Source of the DNA: Spirosoma aerolatum
GTDB taxonomy: Bacteria > Bacteroidota > Bacteroidia > Cytophagales > Spirosomataceae
NCBI RefSeq assembly: GCF_002056795.1
Contig: NZ_CP020104.1
Span: forward strand, 496,001-560,000
Direction: 5' to 3'
Length of the DNA: 64,000 nucleotides
Position 1 is the first letter of the stretch, and every line of letters starts with the position of its first letter. The notes beneath the pieces are model-generated. The model was not told the DNA's origin, ran no database searches, and saw only the letters and a list, made by a program, of their open reading frames with translations. Made by a program: the position numbers and the translations under genes. This document shows, one piece after another, positions 62,014-64,000 of the stretch.

Positions 62014-63987
62014 ATGCGACATTTTAGTCAACAGGTATTTCTTATTTTAAGCTGTTGCTTACTGACTTTTCGCCTGGCAGCACAACCGCTCAGTAAGCAG
62101 CCCGTCATTCGTTTGCCTGCTCAGGGTGATAAAGTGTCGTTAAGCGGGAAACTAGCTTATCTTCGCGACTCGCTGGCTAATCTGACCATTTCGGAGGTGA
62201 GCAGCCTATCTTCCAATGCTGCATTCCAGCCTATAGCCACCCCAGTTCCTAATTTTGGCTATGTAACGGGTATAAAAGCGGCCCGGCCTGTCTGGTTACG
62301 ATTTCGGATGGAAAACGGTTCGATAACGTCACAAGCCTGGCTCGTCGAAATTGATTTCTGGTCGTTCGATTCCCTCCAGCTTTTTATTGTCGATAGCCAT
62401 AATCGAGTGTTGTCGGCGTCGCCGGTAATCGGCTGGAAGACGCCTGCTACCCAGCGGCTGCGGTATCACCGTCACTACTGGTTTCCGTTTACTGTACCCG
62501 CTCATGAGCGCGTAACGGCCTATTTTCGCATGTATAAACAGCGGGGTACACAACTTGTACCCATTAGCCTGGTTCGAGAGTCGGCCTATGAATCGCTGGT
62601 TCAGAAAGGCTACTTATTTTGGGGAGGTGTGCTGTTTGCGCTGACGTTTGTGGCAGTTATGAGCCTTATTTTTTTTCTGACCACGCTCGACCAAATTTAT
62701 TCGAAATACATTTTCTGCCTGCTTGGTCTGGTCGGCTTTTTTGTCATCAACGACGGCTTTCTGAATCAGTTTGGCTTCGAGCTTCAGTTCTGGTTGCCCC
62801 GGCAGAATATCTATTTCCTCTTCCCTCTGATTCTGTTCTATTCGCAGCTAACCTTCGTCCGTACCTTTCTATCGGTCAAAAATACGCCTTCCCGGCACTG
62901 GCATACCATCGGAACGGTGGTGCTCTGGTGTGGCCTTTTCTGCTTGCTTGGTCTGACTATTGAACTGATTACCCCCTTTTCGCCCACTGTCGAATTGATT
63001 ATGGTGCGAATCTTCTCGATTTTTTACTGGTTTCCCATGCCCGTGATTGGGGCCTATATTGTGGTGGGAATTGTTCGGCGGTATCACGTTGGCGAAGCCT
63101 GGTTGTATCTGATTGCCGTTTCGCCATTCTACGCCCTTAATCTTGGGCAGGTCTTCGCCAATTTTGGTTTGATTCCTACGGTTGAGCCGGTCGCCAATTT
63201 TACGTATTATGCCGTAGCGGCTTTGTTTGAGGTACTGGTGTTGACCATTGGTTTGGCCTATCGCTACAAAATGGAGCGCGACCGGACCGAGCGGCTTATT
63301 AAAGAAAGCACCGATCAGCAGCAACGGGCCTACGAAGCCGAAGTGCAGACATTGGCGCTGAAAAATAGCCTTCTGGTCGAAAAAGAGCGGATTGCCCGCG
63401 ATTTGCACGATAACGTAGGGGCGCACTTAGCCTTCATTGTGACCAATCTGACACACATTAGCGATCAGGCCGAAAAACAATCGACGAAAGAAGGAAAGCA
63501 ATGGGCGTCGCGCTTACGAACGATTGTTATGCACACCCGCGAAGCTGTCAAGCTACTTCGCGAAACCATTTGGGCCATTCATCAGGAAAGCTTTACCGTC
63601 GAAGAGTTTGACGAGCGATTGAACCAGTATATCAATCGCTACTTCCACGAGCCGGATGGTCTGCACGTAGATGTCCAGGTGACGGGTTCGCAATCGCAGC
63701 GGCTTTCATCGACTCAGGTACTGAACCTGTTCCGAATTGTACAGGAAGCCCTGAACAACGTTGTTAAGCATGCTCAGGCTACGGTAGCCAACGTGCAGTT
63801 GCAGGTGAGTTCGGGCGGACGGATTAATCTCAGAATTCATGATAATGGCTGCGGCTTCAACTGGAACAATACTGTTGTATCGAGTCATCACTACGGCCTT
63901 CAGAACATGCAAACCCGCGCGCAGGAACTGGGCGGCACCTTTCGGGTTTTTGCCGAAGAAGGCACTACTGTAGAGGTAGATGTGTAA
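62014..63987 (+). CDS. 7TM-DISM sensor histidine kinase (HisKA_3 type)
   Basis: This 657-residue membrane protein has a signal sequence, an extracytoplasmic 7TMR-DISMED2 beta domain (about 45-190; AARPVWLRFRMENGS, AWLVEIDFWSFDSLQLFIVD), and seven membrane helices (about 198-415). A coiled coil and a HisKA_3 domain with H465 in ERIARDLHDNVGAHLAF follow. The last part is an HATPase with NLFRIVQEALNNVVKHA, DNGCGFNW and YGLQNMQTRAQELGG. Such kinases usually pair with a LuxR-type regulator encoded next door, which would lie just beyond the right edge. The ligand is unknown; DISMED2 domains are thought to bind carbohydrates or small molecules. Confidence 0.94.
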   Translation: MRHFSQQVFLILSCCLLTFRLAAQPLSKQPVIRLPAQGDKVSLSGKLAYLRDSLANLTISEVSSLSSNAAFQPIATPVPNFGYVTGIKAARPVWLRFRMENGSITSQAWLVEIDFWSFDSLQLFIVDSHNRVLSASPVIGWKTPATQRLRYHRHYWFPFTVPAHERVTAYFRMYKQRGTQLVPISLVRESAYESLVQKGYLFWGGVLFALTFVAVMSLIFFLTTLDQIYSKYIFCLLGLVGFFVINDGFLNQFGFELQFWLPRQNIYFLFPLILFYSQLTFVRTFLSVKNTPSRHWHTIGTVVLWCGLFCLLGLTIELITPFSPTVELIMVRIFSIFYWFPMPVIGAYIVVGIVRRYHVGEAWLYLIAVSPFYALNLGQVFANFGLIPTVEPVANFTYYAVAALFEVLVLTIGLAYRYKMERDRTERLIKESTDQQQRAYEAEVQTLALKNSLLVEKERIARDLHDNVGAHLAFIVTNLTHISDQAEKQSTKEGKQWASRLRTIVMHTREAVKLLRETIWAIHQESFTVEEFDERLNQYINRYFHEPDGLHVDVQVTGSQSQRLSSTQVLNLFRIVQEALNNVVKHAQATVANVQLQVSSGGRINLRIHDNGCGFNWNNTVVSSHHYGLQNMQTRAQELGGTFRVFAEEGTTVEVDV

Positions 63988-64000
63988 GTAATTGACACAT

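Overview
The window looks like chromosomal DNA of a Bacteroidota bacterium of the order Cytophagales, most likely a Spirosoma-like genus (inference). The evidence is a SusC/SusD pair, TonB C-terminal domains on M56 peptidases, a Por-type (type IX secretion) sorting tail on an M4 peptidase, 7TM-DISM and hybrid sensor kinases, TAnnTTTG-type promoter boxes, and few Shine-Dalgarno sites. I see no rRNA, tRNA, CRISPR array, transposase or prophage. Layout: 1-6 kb holds housekeeping genes on the minus strand (rimB-like and rimK for ribosomal protein S6 modification, a DNA polymerase III delta-prime-like subunit, a GlmU-like protein), an uncharacterised gene, and a short-chain dehydrogenase (SDR) reduced by deletion to its two ends. 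6-10.7 kb holds a ChaN-like protein and a three-gene redox-signalling module: a cyclic-nucleotide-domain histidine kinase, a response regulator fused to a thioredoxin-reductase-like flavoprotein that lacks the catalytic cysteines, and a UBP-type zinc finger protein. 10.7-15.5 kb is a SusC/SusD nutrient-uptake pair. 15.9-23.8 kb is a tightly packed oxidative cluster (PhyH dioxygenase, fatty acid hydroxylase, redoxin, aminotransferase, AhpD-like protein, SDR with a mycofactocin-type insertion) converging on an egtB-egtD ergothioneine pair. 24-30.7 kb has a small secreted protein, a large hybrid histidine kinase, a cysteine-synthase-family enzyme and small envelope proteins. 30.9-35.9 kb has a sugar-dehydrogenase-like/cytochrome c fusion and two DUF1080 (3-keto-disaccharide hydrolase) proteins, which suggests periplasmic keto-sugar chemistry. 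36-40.8 kb has a lipoprotein histidine phosphatase, a secreted unknown and the large M4 peptidase. 40.9-44.6 kb is a BlaI-M56-M56 operon. Its promoter carries two palindromic operators, and one M56 protein is fused to a carboxypeptidase-like domain, a TonB C-terminus and a TonB-receptor plug. 44.8-56.5 kb is a carbohydrate and hexuronate block: a GH43-like protein, two Tat-exported enolase-superfamily enzymes, GH2, a DUF4965 glutaminase-like protein, a signal-peptide-bearing RraA-like protein, UxuA and an SDR. 56.6-64 kb has a type I phosphodiesterase, DUF2147, an HPr-kinase-like protein with a membrane partner, an SCP2 protein, a Tat-exported Gfo/Idh/MocA oxidoreductase and a 7TM-DISM kinase. 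How it fits together: the sugar genes could form a route in which outer-membrane uptake and periplasmic hydrolysis, oxidation and dehydration feed cytoplasmic UxuA-type hexuronate catabolism, while several sensor kinases and BlaI/M56 watch the envelope. Two families of intergenic inverted repeats punctuate the window. One is built on a 7-bp period (four copies). The other comprises long perfect hairpins, three of them with TGTCAT-type ends. Both lie against stop or start codons.
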